Shown: positions 8,430 through 17,266 of the stretch, piece by piece
How positions within the stretch are numbered: the stretch's first letter is position 1
How the letters are laid out: the number at the start of each line of letters is the position of its first letter
Assembly: GCF_012726195.1 (NCBI RefSeq)
Contig: NZ_JAASAF010000004.1
Span: 248,001-312,000 of the forward strand
Direction of reading: 5' to 3'
Source of the DNA: Rhodococcus sp. HNM0563
GTDB taxonomy: Bacteria; Actinomycetota; Actinomycetes; Mycobacteriales; Mycobacteriaceae
DNA length: 64,000 nt
The notes under the pieces: generated by a model
What the model was told of the DNA's origin: nothing
Seen by the model: the letters and a program-made list of their open reading frames with translations, nothing else
Database searches by the model: none
Program-made: the position numbers and the translations under genes

Positions 8430-9623
8430 CTACGCGACAGCGAGCTCGTTCGGCTGATCCGGGAGCTCGGTGGATTTCACGATCACACCGGTGGTGAGGT
8501 CGACGGCGTGAATCGTGTTGCTCGCAGGTTCGGTGACATATCCGATATCGCCGTCGACCACGATGGCCGGGTGCGGGTTCTGCCACTCGTCCGGCCCTTC
8601 CCACGGTGCGATCACGGGATACCGGCCGCTCATCTCACCGGTGGCGGGGTCCATGACATGGATGGACCCGTCGGTTGCGAGAACGTAGGCCTGGTCGTTC
8701 GGTCCGCGAGCGATGCCGCGCCAGGTGTATTCGATACCGTCGGGCAGCTCGATCGCTTCGTACGTGTGCGCGTCGGTGTCGATCAAGGCCACCATGTTCA
8801 ACAGGTAGCCCTCGGCGTCGGGGTCATTCTTGTAGTCGCCGACGATGAGCGGGCTCGTTTCCGACACGTAGGCGTTGCCCATCCGCCCGTATTCGTCTGG
8901 AGCGGTGAATTTCTCGAACGCACCGTCGTGGTAGAGCAGCGCCCCGTCCTCGCAACCGAAGACCACAGCCTCATCGGCTGCTGTTCCTTCCCCGTGGACG
9001 CCCGGGCACTCTTCGTTTCGCGCCACCTCGTTCGAATCCGTGTCGAGTGCCCGCGCCCCGGTGCGGCCATCGGCGTTGCCGATGGTCGTGAGTAGCGTGC
9101 CGTCCTCGAGGACGACCGACACCCCGTGGTGGGCTTCATCGCCGGGAACCATCCGGGTCGACGGTAATTCGTCATTGTTCGTCAGCAGCGCATCGGTGTC
9201 GAACACGACGGTGTTGCCGGTGCCGTCGTCGTAGAGGACGGTCTTGCCATGGTGGCGGACGACGTGCGCCGGAGTCTCGGCCTCGAAGACGAGATCGGTC
9301 AGTTCCGGCGTGGCGGTGTCGAGTACCTGGAAGCCACCGGTGGTCGTCACGAGAAGATGGCGGCCGTCGCCGACCGCGTTGAGCCGGGTGAACTCTTCGG
9401 ATTCGAACTCGCCGCGAACTTCGAGGGAGTCCCCATCGAGTACTACGAGCCCGTTCTCGATCGCGACCGCGATGCCTCCTTCGGCCGAGGCATCGGCGGA
9501 GGGCGACACCGTGGTCGGGTCGGTGACCGTCTGCTCATCCGATCCGCTACACGCGGTGGCCAGCAATGCGGCGCCGATTACGGCCGCAACTGCTCCTTTT
9601 CCGGGCACATGTCGTAGTCTCAT
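8430..9623 (-). CDS. aztD: Zinc metallochaperone-like lipoprotein (AztD type, beta-propeller)
   Basis: Secreted lipoprotein of 397 residues with signal peptide and lipobox ATACSGS (Cys at about 25). The mature part consists of repeated short beta segments (DTATPEL, DTDALL, DTDSNEV, DTDAHTY, DPATGEM) typical of a seven-bladed propeller. AztD in Paracoccus is a periplasmic chaperone that hands zinc to the AztC binding protein; the gene order here (last in a minus-strand operon with a zinc-type binding protein and permease) supports the same role. His pairs (VRHHGK, EAHHGV, GVHGEG) could be metal ligands. It starts 25 bases after the aztC stop, behind an AGGAAG ribosome site. Confidence 0.8.
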   Translation of the reverse strand: MRLRHVPGKGAVAAVIGAALLATACSGSDEQTVTDPTTVSPSADASAEGGIAVAIENGLVVLDGDSLEVRGEFESEEFTRLNAVGDGRHLLVTTTGGFQVLDTATPELTDLVFEAETPAHVVRHHGKTVLYDDGTGNTVVFDTDALLTNNDELPSTRMVPGDEAHHGVSVVLEDGTLLTTIGNADGRTGARALDTDSNEVARNEECPGVHGEGTAADEAVVFGCEDGALLYHDGAFEKFTAPDEYGRMGNAYVSETSPLIVGDYKNDPDAEGYLLNMVALIDTDAHTYEAIELPDGIEYTWRGIARGPNDQAYVLATDGSIHVMDPATGEMSGRYPVIAPWEGPDEWQNPHPAIVVDGDIGYVTEPASNTIHAVDLTTGVIVKSTELPDQPNELAVA

Positions 9624-9648
9624 CGTTCTTCCTTTCGGTATGCGGTGA

Positions 9649-10563
9649 TCAGGGAGAGAGCCCGGCGGTGATGCGCTCGGTGTTGGCGCGCATCATCTCC
9701 AGGTAGCTTTCGGCGCCTTGTCCGGGTGCTGTGAGCGACTCGGTGAACAGTTCGATCACGTCCACGTCGACACCGGCTTCGTCGGCAAGGACCTGGACCA
9801 GGCGGTCGGGTTGTGACGATTCGGCGAAGATCGCCGGAACGCCGGATTCGGCGATGGCGGAGGAAAGTTCGCGCAGGTCACTTGCGCTGGGTGACGCAAG
9901 TGTCGTACCTCCGGGGATGATCGCGCCCACGATACGGAAGTCGAATCGTTCAGCAAGGTAACCGAAAACGTGATGATTGGTCACCAGGCTGCGCCGGTCC
10001 GCAGGGACGGAATCGAACGCCGCGGTCATCTCCTTCTCGAGTTCTGCGAGTTCCACGCGGTAACGTGCGGCGTTCTCGTCGATCGCCCTCTTGTCGATAC
10101 CGTCGATCGACACCAGCGCGTCTGCCAGTGCGTCCACAACGTCGCGCATGCGTGTGGGATCGGTCCAGAAGTGAGGATCGGGTGTACCTTCGTTCTCCTC
10201 GGAGTACGCGAGAACGTCGATGGTGTTGCCTGCGACGAACGTGTCGACGCCCGCATCGGCAGCGCGATCGAGGTGCTGCTGCAGCCCTTCTTCGAGACCG
10301 AGCCCATTCGAAACCACCAGATCGGCTCGACTCAGAAGGCTTGCTTCCTGCGCTGAGATCTCGAAGGAGTGTGGGTCGGCATCGGGTTTCATGAGCGTGG
10401 TGACCTCAGCGGCATCACCCACCACGTTCTCGACGACGTCCCCGAGTATGTTGGTGGTCACGACCACCGTCGGCCGGTCCTCGTCCTCGCTCGTGCTTCC
10501 GCAGCCTGCGAGAGCGAGCATCCCTGCCAACGCCGCACCGACCAGAATGGTTCGGCGCATCAT
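9649..10563 (-). CDS. aztC: Zinc ABC transporter substrate-binding lipoprotein (cluster A-I, AztC/ZnuA type)
   Basis: Extracytoplasmic metal-binding lipoprotein of 304 residues; lipobox LALAGC with Cys21. Three of the canonical metal ligands are present: His65 (DADPHSFE), His131 (DPHFWTD) and His197/198 (TNHHVFGY). The fourth, normally Asp in the ELxTDS segment, is Glu275 here (ELFTESL), an unusual substitution. The short linker between the first two His motifs lacks the long His-rich loop of ZnuA, which fits AztC-type proteins that depend on a chaperone. Its start ATG overlaps the upstream stop (ATGA at 10563-10560). Confidence 0.88.
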   Translation of the reverse strand: MMRRTILVGAALAGMLALAGCGSTSEDEDRPTVVVTTNILGDVVENVVGDAAEVTTLMKPDADPHSFEISAQEASLLSRADLVVSNGLGLEEGLQQHLDRAADAGVDTFVAGNTIDVLAYSEENEGTPDPHFWTDPTRMRDVVDALADALVSIDGIDKRAIDENAARYRVELAELEKEMTAAFDSVPADRRSLVTNHHVFGYLAERFDFRIVGAIIPGGTTLASPSASDLRELSSAIAESGVPAIFAESSQPDRLVQVLADEAGVDVDVIELFTESLTAPGQGAESYLEMMRANTERITAGLSP

Positions 10564-11807
10564 CGCCCCGTCTCCGCGAAGAAGGTTGGTGTGGTCGGTG
10601 TTTCGAGGGTGCGGGCCAGCCGTGCATTGTCGGCATAGGCGATCTCGTAGACGACGCCTTCCGCCGGCGCATTGAGATAGGCACGCTGCCGGTCGACGGT
10701 CAGTTCGACGCTGTCGAGCAGTGCGGGATCTGCGACGGTCCGAGTCAACAGTGGCTCGGTAACCGCGACTTCATCGCCCGAACTGCCGTCGTACACCCTG
10801 ATGCGGCCACTTCGATCGAGGGCGACGACATGCTCGTCCGCGTCATCTGCGGCCGACACCTGTAGGAGTGGCTCGATGGTCGGGATCAGCTGCCAGGTGC
10901 GGGCGCGGGTGTCCAGTAGCCAGATGCCCTCGTCGCCGGCCAGTGCGGCGACGCTCGGGCGCCCTTTGCGATTGTCGAATTCCACCGCGGGCGTGTGGGT
11001 CCCTTCCGGGTAGGGGAGGTGCTCGAAGGTCACGTCGCCGTCTTCCGCGGTCGCGAGCAGAGCGCCGGTGGCGCACCCGATCACGACGCCGATCCGGGTG
11101 GTGATGGTGCCCTGCGGGTCGAGGCATTCGACGCTCGACCCGTCTGCGAGGGTTCCGTCGGCGTGATGGAAACGCACTTCCGGCGCCTGTCCTCGATCTC
11201 CTGCGTGGGTGACCAGGGCCCCGCCCCCCAGGGGGACGGCGAGTCCTGGATGTGGCCCGGCGTCGATCCGGAACAGTTCGCGTATCTCCCCTTGCGAGAG
11301 AGCCTCATTGTCCAACAGCACCGCGTCGCCGGTGAGAGGGAAGAAGAGTCCGGTACCACCGGTGGTCGAGGTGTTCGATGTCGAAACTGTCGCTGTGCCT
11401 TCACCGGTGACGTTCCCGAGCAACTTCGGTGCCGATCGGTAGTAGTGGAAGTGGTCTTCGTGGTCCCAGGTCCACACACCGCTGTCGACGATGTCGACTC
11501 CTTGTGGCGTCGTCGCAAACAGGTATCGTCCGTCGGATGCGACCGCGGACGGTGCGGAGATGGTGCCCAGCTCCGTGGTGGTGTCGTCGAGAAGATCGAG
11601 CATGCCGACTGCGCCCGCGGCGTCGATGCTCACCAGGTGCAGTGGCGGCTCGGCAACCTCCTCCGCTCCTGCAATCGCGCCGTGGCCGTCACCGGTGGAT
11701 CGATCGGCCTCTATCGGAGGGGGCGAATCGGCGGATCGAACTGCGCAGGACGACAGTGCGATAGTTGCGGTCGCGGCAAGTGCGGTCAGAATCCCGCGTC
11801 GTAACAT
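10560..11807 (-). CDS. Second propeller-type lipoprotein of the zinc locus
   Basis: Lipoprotein of 415 residues with signal peptide and lipobox LSSCAV (Cys21). The rest is built of short beta repeats that resemble the AztD-like protein three genes away, so I read it as a divergent paralogue. A striking metal-ligand-rich motif, DHEDHFHYYR, lies at residues 115-124. It sits between aztB and aztC in the operon and is translationally coupled to aztC by ATGA. A second metallochaperone or a surface metal-delivery protein is plausible, but no function is proven by the sequence. Confidence 0.75.
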   Translation of the reverse strand: MLRRGILTALAATATIALSSCAVRSADSPPPIEADRSTGDGHGAIAGAEEVAEPPLHLVSIDAAGAVGMLDLLDDTTTELGTISAPSAVASDGRYLFATTPQGVDIVDSGVWTWDHEDHFHYYRSAPKLLGNVTGEGTATVSTSNTSTTGGTGLFFPLTGDAVLLDNEALSQGEIRELFRIDAGPHPGLAVPLGGGALVTHAGDRGQAPEVRFHHADGTLADGSSVECLDPQGTITTRIGVVIGCATGALLATAEDGDVTFEHLPYPEGTHTPAVEFDNRKGRPSVAALAGDEGIWLLDTRARTWQLIPTIEPLLQVSAADDADEHVVALDRSGRIRVYDGSSGDEVAVTEPLLTRTVADPALLDSVELTVDRQRAYLNAPAEGVVYEIAYADNARLARTLETPTTPTFFAETGR

Positions 11808-11837
11808 TGTCTGCTTTCTGATCGAGAATTGTTCAGG

Positions 11838-12746
11838 TCAACGGCTTTCGGCGCGGATCGGGACCGGCGGCTCGTCTCCGGTATGTCCGAACTCCTCGGT
11901 CGGGTGCACGTCACGGTCGTGGCGATTGCGGAAACGGTTGTGTGTATTGCGGGTGATCGCGGATGCCAGGGCCAGGCAGATGGCGCAGAATGCGATCGAT
12001 GCGCCGGCCGCAGTTCCGGAATGCCATGAGGCGAGCAGGCCGGAGGTGACGGCCGCGAATCCGAACGCCGTGGCGAGGAGCATCGTCGAAGGGATGCGCC
12101 TGGTCCACTGGTGGGCCGCGACGACCGGGCCGAGCAGCAGGGCCACAACGAGGAGCGTTCCGACCGCCTGGTAGGACGCGACCACGGCGAGGGTGACGAG
12201 TGCAACCAGCATCACCTGTGCGAGCTGCGGGCGGAGGCCGAGGGTGTGGGCGATACGCGGGTCGAACGCGGCTGCCACGAAGGATCGGTGGAACTTGGTC
12301 GCGATACCGAGCGCGATTATGAGTGCGCCTGTGAGGGTGATGATCTCCGCAGTCCGGATCGCGAGAATGTCGCCGAACAGAATGGTCGTCGCATCGGTGG
12401 CGAAGCTACGCGAATGAGAGACGATGATGATGCCACTCGAGAGCATCGCGACGAACAACAGGCCGATGGTCGTGTCGTAGGACAGGCGGCCTCGCCGTTG
12501 CAGGGCGCCGATCGCTGCGCTCATGACTCCGGCGCTGATCGCTCCGCCCGCCAGTACGGGCAGACCGAGAACTGTTGCCAAGGCAACCCCGGGCAACATT
12601 CCGTGACCGATCGCTTCACCGAGAAAAGCCATGCCGCGGATGACTACCCAGGTGCCTACGACACCGCAGATCGCGGCGACGAGGGCGCCTCCGAGAAGGG
12701 CGCGGACCATGAAGTCGGTGGTGAAGGGATCGCTGAGCCAGGACAC
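11838..12746 (-). CDS. aztB: Zinc/manganese ABC transporter permease (ABC-3 family)
   Basis: Inner-membrane permease of 302 residues with about eight or nine hydrophobic helices. The segment FLGEAIGHGMLPGVALA is the coupling-region signature of the ZnuB/AztB family. The last 30 residues (RNTHNRFRNRHDRDVHPTEEFGHTG) form a His-rich soluble tail that may bind metal. The start is GTG 12746, first gene of the minus-strand operon. It is divergent from aztA, with a palindromic operator between them. Confidence 0.9.
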   Translation of the reverse strand: MSWLSDPFTTDFMVRALLGGALVAAICGVVGTWVVIRGMAFLGEAIGHGMLPGVALATVLGLPVLAGGAISAGVMSAAIGALQRRGRLSYDTTIGLLFVAMLSSGIIIVSHSRSFATDATTILFGDILAIRTAEIITLTGALIIALGIATKFHRSFVAAAFDPRIAHTLGLRPQLAQVMLVALVTLAVVASYQAVGTLLVVALLLGPVVAAHQWTRRIPSTMLLATAFGFAAVTSGLLASWHSGTAAGASIAFCAICLALASAITRNTHNRFRNRHDRDVHPTEEFGHTGDEPPVPIRAESR

Positions 12747-12759
12747 GGGTCATGACCTT

Positions 12760-12786
12760 AATTGGTAATGACAACGATTTCCAATT
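12760..12786. promoter_or_regulatory. Fur/Zur-like operator between aztB and aztA
   Basis: A 27-bp dyad: AATTGGTAAT at 12760-12769, spacer GACAACG, then ATTTCCAATT at 12777-12786. The 10-bp arms match at 9 of 10 positions. It sits 13 bases upstream of aztB and 15 bases upstream of aztA, in an AT-rich pocket. Position and architecture fit a Zur operator that represses both divergent transcripts when zinc is plentiful. Confidence 0.7.
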
Positions 12787-12801
12787 GCTATAGTCGCATG
12801 A

Positions 12802-13431
12802 ATGAAGACTTCGATCTCGGTGTTGACCGCGCGATCCGTGAGCTACGCCTACGACGGACGGGATGTGCTGCACGGTGTCTCCGTGACGCTCCCCCGTGGA
12901 ACCGTGACGGCAATCGCGGGACCCAACGGCTCAGGTAAATCGACGCTCGTCGAGTTGCTGGCGGGAGTCCGCACTCCCCGCTGCGGAGAGATCTCACGAG
13001 GCGGCGCGGTGGCGCTGGTCGTCCAACGGCCATCCGTCCCCGACACCCTCCCGGTGACCGTCTTCGATGTCGTCACCATGGGAACCTGGGCGCGACAACT
13101 GGACCGCCGGAGTGCCCGCAGCGTGGTTGCCGAGGCGATCGAGAAGGTGGACCTCACGGGATTCGAGAAACAACCACTCGCCGCACTGTCCGGCGGGCAA
13201 CGACAGCGGGCCCTACTTGCCCAAGGGATCGTGCAAGAGGCACCGATCCTGCTTCTCGACGAACCCGCTGCCGGGCTGGATTCGGCCAGTCGCCGACGCA
13301 CACGCGAGATCCTCGCCGAGTATGCGACCCGTTGTGGAGCGGCAGTGGCGTGCGTGACCCACGATGACGAATCGATCGCCGCCGCAGATCGCGTGCTTCG
13401 ACTCGAGTCCGGACGCGCAGCAGTGTTCTGA
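12802..13431 (+). CDS. aztA: Zinc ABC transporter ATP-binding protein
   Basis: Cytoplasmic ATPase of 209 residues, short but complete for a metal-type ABC cassette. Walker A GPNGSGKST lies at about residues 40-48, signature LSGGQRQR at about 129-136, Walker B ILLLDEP follows, and the switch His is in VTHDDES. It is the only gene of the locus on the plus strand, facing aztB over a 55-base regulatory gap. With AztB and AztC it makes a full zinc importer. Confidence 0.92.
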   Translation: MKTSISVLTARSVSYAYDGRDVLHGVSVTLPRGTVTAIAGPNGSGKSTLVELLAGVRTPRCGEISRGGAVALVVQRPSVPDTLPVTVFDVVTMGTWARQLDRRSARSVVAEAIEKVDLTGFEKQPLAALSGGQRQRALLAQGIVQEAPILLLDEPAAGLDSASRRRTREILAEYATRCGAAVACVTHDDESIAAADRVLRLESGRAAVF

Positions 13432-13485
13432 AGCGAGTGGTCGGTCTTCGCAATCGATGTTCGGGGCCTGGTGTGTGATTCCCCG

Positions 13486-14244
13486 TCAGGGCTGGTAGTC
13501 GGGGTATTTCGTGTGCAGTTCGAGATAGCCGGCGACGTTCGCCTCGAGCCAGTCGTCGCCGTCGCCGGGGGTTCGGCCGTCGCAGACCGCGTCGCCCTCG
13601 ATGCAGATTCGCTGGACGGGGATCTCACCGAATTCGCTACGGCCGCCGCCGAGTGTCACTCCGGGAACAACGGGGCCCGGGAACAAGGTCTCGACGCCCC
13701 GGGAGTCTCGCGGATCCGAGTACAGGATGCCGCTGATCCGGGCGGGCGGGACGGATCCGTCCTCCGCGATCTCGGCGAGAACATCGCCGGCGATCGAGGC
13801 GCCCTGCGAATAGCCGAGAATCAACAGATCGGCGTCGGGGCAGGTGCTGTGCCGCGCAGTGATGGTTTCGCGGAGTCGCTGATGCCCGATCTGCTTGGAT
13901 CGGTCATAGGCGATGGCGCCGTCGTCGTCGATGCCGTCTCCGTCGTCGCTCGAACCGGAACCTGGCATCGGTACGACCACCGCGGGGTAACGGATGTGTT
14001 CGACAACGGTGCCGGGCTCCTGGTAGCGAGCAGAGATCTTCGCCAGAGGGGAGTCCGGGTCGATCGAGTCGGGCGTGTCGAGGCCTCGGGTGCCGTCAAC
14101 GGCGAGGACATAGCGTTCAGGACAGTCGCGGACCGGTTCGGCGGACGCGGAGCCGACCGGGCCCGTAGCCATCAGACCTGCGGTGAGCAGACCCGCGGCG
14201 AACAGGCCGACGGTGCGGGGACGCCTGCGGGCGGTCCAGGACAT
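13486..14244 (-). CDS. Secreted cutinase-family serine esterase
   Basis: Exported alpha/beta hydrolase of 252 residues. A Sec signal (ARRRPRTVGLFAAGLLTAGL, cleavage near SASAEP) precedes the mature domain. The nucleophile elbow LGYSQGA and the C-terminal VQRICIEGDAVCDG segment, with its Cys pair, are typical of actinobacterial cutinase-like proteins (Culp) and related PE-PPE-domain esterases. An acidic insertion (SDDGDGIDDDGA) lies between the first strands and the elbow. Likely substrates are lipid esters or mycolyl esters. It is convergent with aztA. Confidence 0.85.
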   Translation of the reverse strand: MSWTARRRPRTVGLFAAGLLTAGLMATGPVGSASAEPVRDCPERYVLAVDGTRGLDTPDSIDPDSPLAKISARYQEPGTVVEHIRYPAVVVPMPGSGSSDDGDGIDDDGAIAYDRSKQIGHQRLRETITARHSTCPDADLLILGYSQGASIAGDVLAEIAEDGSVPPARISGILYSDPRDSRGVETLFPGPVVPGVTLGGGRSEFGEIPVQRICIEGDAVCDGRTPGDGDDWLEANVAGYLELHTKYPDYQP

Positions 14245-14349
14245 GCGCGATTCTCCTCGTCAGCCCCCGACAGGCGATAATTGAAAACGATGGTATCGAC
14301 GTTTCGAATGTTCCGCATGTCCAAAATGTGAACTTTCAGGTGATCATGG

Positions 14350-15018
14350 TCACCCCCGGTCGCGGTCGAGTCCGGTCACGCGAAGCGTGATGTTCAATCG
14401 TCCGCCCGTCATCGAGATGCCGGAGGGCCCGGTGTTCGGGAACACCGAGGGCACACCGTGATACGCGAATCGTGACGGGCCGCCGAACACGAACAGATCC
14501 CCGGACTCGAGCCGGATGTCGGTGTAGGGCCTGCCTCGCGTCTCGCAATTCCCGAATCGGAAGACGCATGCATCGCCGAGACTGAGCGACACGATCGGTT
14601 CGGCGACGCGTTCGTCCTTGTCCTGGTGCATCCCCATTCGGGCATCGGCGTCGTAGAAGTTGATCAGCGCGGTGTCCGGCTCGTAGTCGTCGGCCGGGCG
14701 GGAGTACGCGTCCGCGACCGCTCGGCGACCGAGGTCGGCGAGCCGGCTGGGGAGAGGTGCGACAGGTGCGTCGTCGACATCCACCGCCCGGCGCGTGTAA
14801 CGGTACGGAGACCAATGCCATCCCAGGCAGGCGGTCTGCACCGTCATCACCCCGCCTCCGGGGAGGGCGGTGTGCCGCATCGGTGCGGGGCTCCGTGCCC
14901 AGTCGCGACACGCCTCGACCAGTCGACGTTGTGTCGCGCGGTCCAGCCAGTCGGGCACGTGCACCGCCCCGGGCGCGACCTCGCGACGTGCGCGGGGGAT
15001 GGGTAGTGATTCGTTCAC
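14350..15018 (-). CDS. alkB: AlkB-type 2-oxoglutarate/Fe(II) DNA repair dioxygenase
   Basis: Dioxygenase that reverses N-alkyl damage in DNA or RNA by oxidative demethylation. The 222-residue product from GTG 15018 has iron ligands His131, Asp133 (MHQDKD) and His187 (YHGV), and 2-oxoglutarate-binding Arg207/Arg213 (RLNITLR). This spacing is nearly that of E. coli AlkB. The frame is open much further upstream, but that part is antisense to the TetR gene. It diverges from the TetR gene at 15091, which may regulate it. Confidence 0.93.
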   Translation of the reverse strand: MNESLPIPRARREVAPGAVHVPDWLDRATQRRLVEACRDWARSPAPMRHTALPGGGVMTVQTACLGWHWSPYRYTRRAVDVDDAPVAPLPSRLADLGRRAVADAYSRPADDYEPDTALINFYDADARMGMHQDKDERVAEPIVSLSLGDACVFRFGNCETRGRPYTDIRLESGDLFVFGGPSRFAYHGVPSVFPNTGPSGISMTGGRLNITLRVTGLDRDRG

Positions 15019-15090
15019 GGTCGCAGCTCCTCGAGGCCTTCGTCGTCCGGGGTGGACAGCGTCCACCCGCCGATCACGTATAAATACAGA

Positions 15091-15771
15091 ATGCCGAGCT
15101 CCGACATCGACGACACCTTCGACGATTCTCCTCCGTCGATGGCACCGTCGTCGTTGTTGCGCGACCTTCCGGTCACCGAGCGGGGGCTGCGGACGCGGTC
15201 GTCGTTGATCGCCGCTGCCCGGACGGTCTTCGAGAGTGCGGGTTACCTCGACACCAGGCTCGTCGACATAACCACGCAGGCGAAGTGTTCTGCGGGCACG
15301 TTCTACACCTACTTCTCGAGCAAGGAGGAGATCTTCGCGGCGGTGCTCGAACTGGCGCAGGAGGACATGCTGCATCCGGGCATGCCCCGCGTGGCCGACG
15401 AGGACGACCCTGCGGCGGTCGTGGAGGCGAGCAACCGGGCTTATCTCGAAGCGTATCGACGCAACGCGAAGCTGATGGGTCTGCTCGAGCAGGTGTCGCA
15501 CATCGACCCGGTTTTTCGTGAGCTGCGTCAGAAGCGCGGCGACGCCTTCATTCGGCGCAATGCGCGCAGCATCGCGCATCTGCAGAGCCGCGGCCTCGCC
15601 GATCGCGAGGTCGACCCGCTCCTGGCGTCGAGGGCCCTCTCCGGGATGATCAGCCGACTTGCACTCTCCCACTTCGTCATCAACGAAGACGAGTCCGCGA
15701 ACATGGACGAGCTCGTGTACACCGCGACTCGGCTGTGGGTCAACGCGCTGCAGATCCCCCACGACGACTGA
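15091..15771 (+). CDS. TetR-family transcriptional regulator
   Basis: TetR regulator of 226 residues if started at ATG 15091 (MPSSDIDD); an upstream ATG at 15052 in the same frame is possible but lies close to the divergent alkB promoter. After a 30-residue acidic, Pro/Ser-rich extension, the helix-turn-helix is seen at about 35-80: RTRSSLIAAARTVFESAGYL, then ITTQAKCSAGTFYTYFSSKEEIF. The TFYTYFSSK turn is diagnostic. It precedes a lipoprotein and the lipid-catabolic operon at 16426, which carries a palindrome over its promoter and is a plausible target. Confidence 0.85.
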   Translation: MPSSDIDDTFDDSPPSMAPSSLLRDLPVTERGLRTRSSLIAAARTVFESAGYLDTRLVDITTQAKCSAGTFYTYFSSKEEIFAAVLELAQEDMLHPGMPRVADEDDPAAVVEASNRAYLEAYRRNAKLMGLLEQVSHIDPVFRELRQKRGDAFIRRNARSIAHLQSRGLADREVDPLLASRALSGMISRLALSHFVINEDESANMDELVYTATRLWVNALQIPHDD

Positions 15772-15811
15772 TCGCTCCGGTTTCGGCGTGATCCGTCGTA
15801 GCATGCGGGGC

Positions 15812-16312
15812 ATGACGACGACACGCATCGCCGCGCTTGCGCTCCTCGCTGCTGCGGCCTGTGGTGCATGTAGCCAGCAAGAAGTATCCGTGACCCGTAA
15901 CGGCACCACGGTGCCTGAGGTCGCTGTCCCGGTATCGGCGCAGGATGTCGACCCGTGCTCCGCAATTTCTCCCGAGACGCTCGATGCGGTGGGCGCGGGC
16001 GATGCGACGCCGCACGAGTTGCTCGCCGAACCCGGGTGCGAGTGGTCCGGGGTGAACTCCTACGTCACTCCTGACGCGACGCTGTGGGTCTCCGGTAGGT
16101 CCGAGCCCGACGATGGGTGGGAGCGCACGACCGTTGCGGGCACCGAGGTCGAGATCTGGACTCTCACGCCGGAGATGGGCCGATACATTGCCCGATTCGA
16201 CGACCTCACACTCTCCCTGAACTACAAGCGCGCTCGAAGTGAGATGCCCGCAGGCGAAGCGCTGGATCTTCTGATGGCAGACGTATTGCGCGCGTACGGT
16301 CGCGTCGAATAG
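15812..16312 (+). CDS. DUF3558-type lipoprotein
   Basis: Small exported lipoprotein of about 166 residues. The N-terminus TTTRIAALALLAAAACGACSQQ gives a lipid-attachment Cys within AACGAC. The mature part contains DPCSAISPETLDAVG and PGCEWSG, the conserved paired-Cys segments of the DUF3558 family, widespread in mycolic-acid bacteria and of unknown function. In-frame ATG 15803 is an alternative start. It lies 40 bases after the TetR gene and ends 113 bases before the next operon. Confidence 0.75.
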   Translation: MTTTRIAALALLAAAACGACSQQEVSVTRNGTTVPEVAVPVSAQDVDPCSAISPETLDAVGAGDATPHELLAEPGCEWSGVNSYVTPDATLWVSGRSEPDDGWERTTVAGTEVEIWTLTPEMGRYIARFDDLTLSLNYKRARSEMPAGEALDLLMADVLRAYGRVE

Positions 16313-16359
16313 GAACTGTTGTCCCGTTGCCTCGTCCTCGGACGGTGCGCCGCGAACGG

Positions 16360-16389
16360 TTGAAGTTGACGCCGTGTTCAACTTATAGT
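16360..16389 (+). promoter_or_regulatory. Promoter with overlapping palindromic operator for the SDR/acyl-CoA dehydrogenase operon
   Basis: TTGAAG at 16360-16365 and TATAGT at 16384-16389, spaced 18 bases, form a good housekeeping promoter 37 bases upstream of the GTG at 16426. Within it lies the perfect dyad AAGTTGA (16363-16369), 8-base spacer, TCAACTT (16378-16384), covering the -35 to -10 gap where a TetR repressor would block RNA polymerase. The operon's regulator is not certain; the TetR at 15091 is nearest. Confidence 0.55.
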
Positions 16390-16425
16390 GCGGTGGACGA
16401 GTTGTTCGGCTGCGGGGAGAACGAA

Positions 16426-17244
16426 GTGGACGTTGCTGGGAAAGTTGCCATCGTGACCGGCGGGGGGAGCGGGATCGGTGACGCCCTCGCAGCCCGGCTC
16501 GCGCAGGCAGGAGCGCGCGTCGTGGTTGTCGACCTCGATGCCGCCGCAGCCGAGGAGACGGTCGCGCGGATCCTGGCAGAACACCCCGACAGCGCTGTCG
16601 CCGCCGGAGCGGACGTATCCGACGCCGCCGCGATCGCCAGGGTCATCGAGGCCGCCGAAACCCGCTTCGGGCCGGTCGATCTGTATTTCGCGAACGCCGG
16701 AATCACCGGCATGCACGGACTCGACCTCGACGACGACCAGTGGGAGAACGTCTTCGACGTCAATCTCCGGGCACACATCCGTGCGGCGAAACTTCTCGTC
16801 CCGGGCTGGGTCGAGCGTGGCGAAGGCTACTTCGTGAGCACCGCGTCCGCGGCAGGTCTACTCACCCAGATCGGCGCGGCAGGATATTCCGTCACCAAGC
16901 ACGCGGCCGTCGGATTCGCAGAATGGCTGTCGGTGACCTACGGCGACCGGGGTGTCCGCGTCAGCTGTATCTGTCCGATGGGTGTCAACACGCCGCTGCT
17001 GTACTCCGGCAGCAACTCCGGTGACTCACTCGGCGACCTCGGAACTCGCGCCGTGACGTCTTCCGCGGCGGTGCTCGAACCCGCAGATGTCGCCGAGATC
17101 GTGCTCGACGGCATCCGTGAAGAGCGGTTCCTGATCCTTCCGCACCCGGAGGTACTCCAGATGTACCGGAACAAGGGTGCCGATTACGACCGGTGGCTGC
17201 GCGGAATGCGGCGCTACCAACGGTCTCTGATGTCCGAGTCCTGA
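16426..17244 (+). CDS. Short-chain dehydrogenase/reductase (SDR)
   Basis: NAD(P)-dependent oxidoreductase of 272 residues. The cofactor motif TGGGSGIG is near the N-terminus (residues 12-19), NAG appears as FANAGITG, and the catalytic Ser (STASAAG) and Tyr-x3-Lys (YSVTK) are intact. The C-terminal extension with [13 protein letters not shown] is longer than in minimal SDRs. GTG 16426 follows a GGGGAGA ribosome site; the frame is open to 16327, across the promoter. First gene of a five-gene operon with acyl-CoA dehydrogenase and an APH-fold kinase, so a 3-hydroxyacyl or alcohol substrate is likely. Confidence 0.88.
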   Translation: MDVAGKVAIVTGGGSGIGDALAARLAQAGARVVVVDLDAAAAEETVARILAEHPDSAVAAGADVSDAAAIARVIEAAETRFGPVDLYFANAGITGMHGLDLDDDQWENVFDVNLRAHIRAAKLLVPGWVERGEGYFVSTASAAGLLTQIGAAGYSVTKHAAVGFAEWLSVTYGDRGVRVSCICPMGVNTPLLYSGSNSGDSLGDLGTRAVTSSAAVLEPADVAEIVLDGIREERFLILPHPEVLQMYRNKGADYDRWLRGMRRYQRSLMSES

Positions 17245-17266
17245 TCAACTCTTCGAGGAGCTTGTC

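Noticed and set aside
14350-15909. AlkB read as a 519-residue protein
   Set aside because: Residues before GTG 15018 are antisense to the TetR gene and have no AlkB similarity; 222 residues is the family length.
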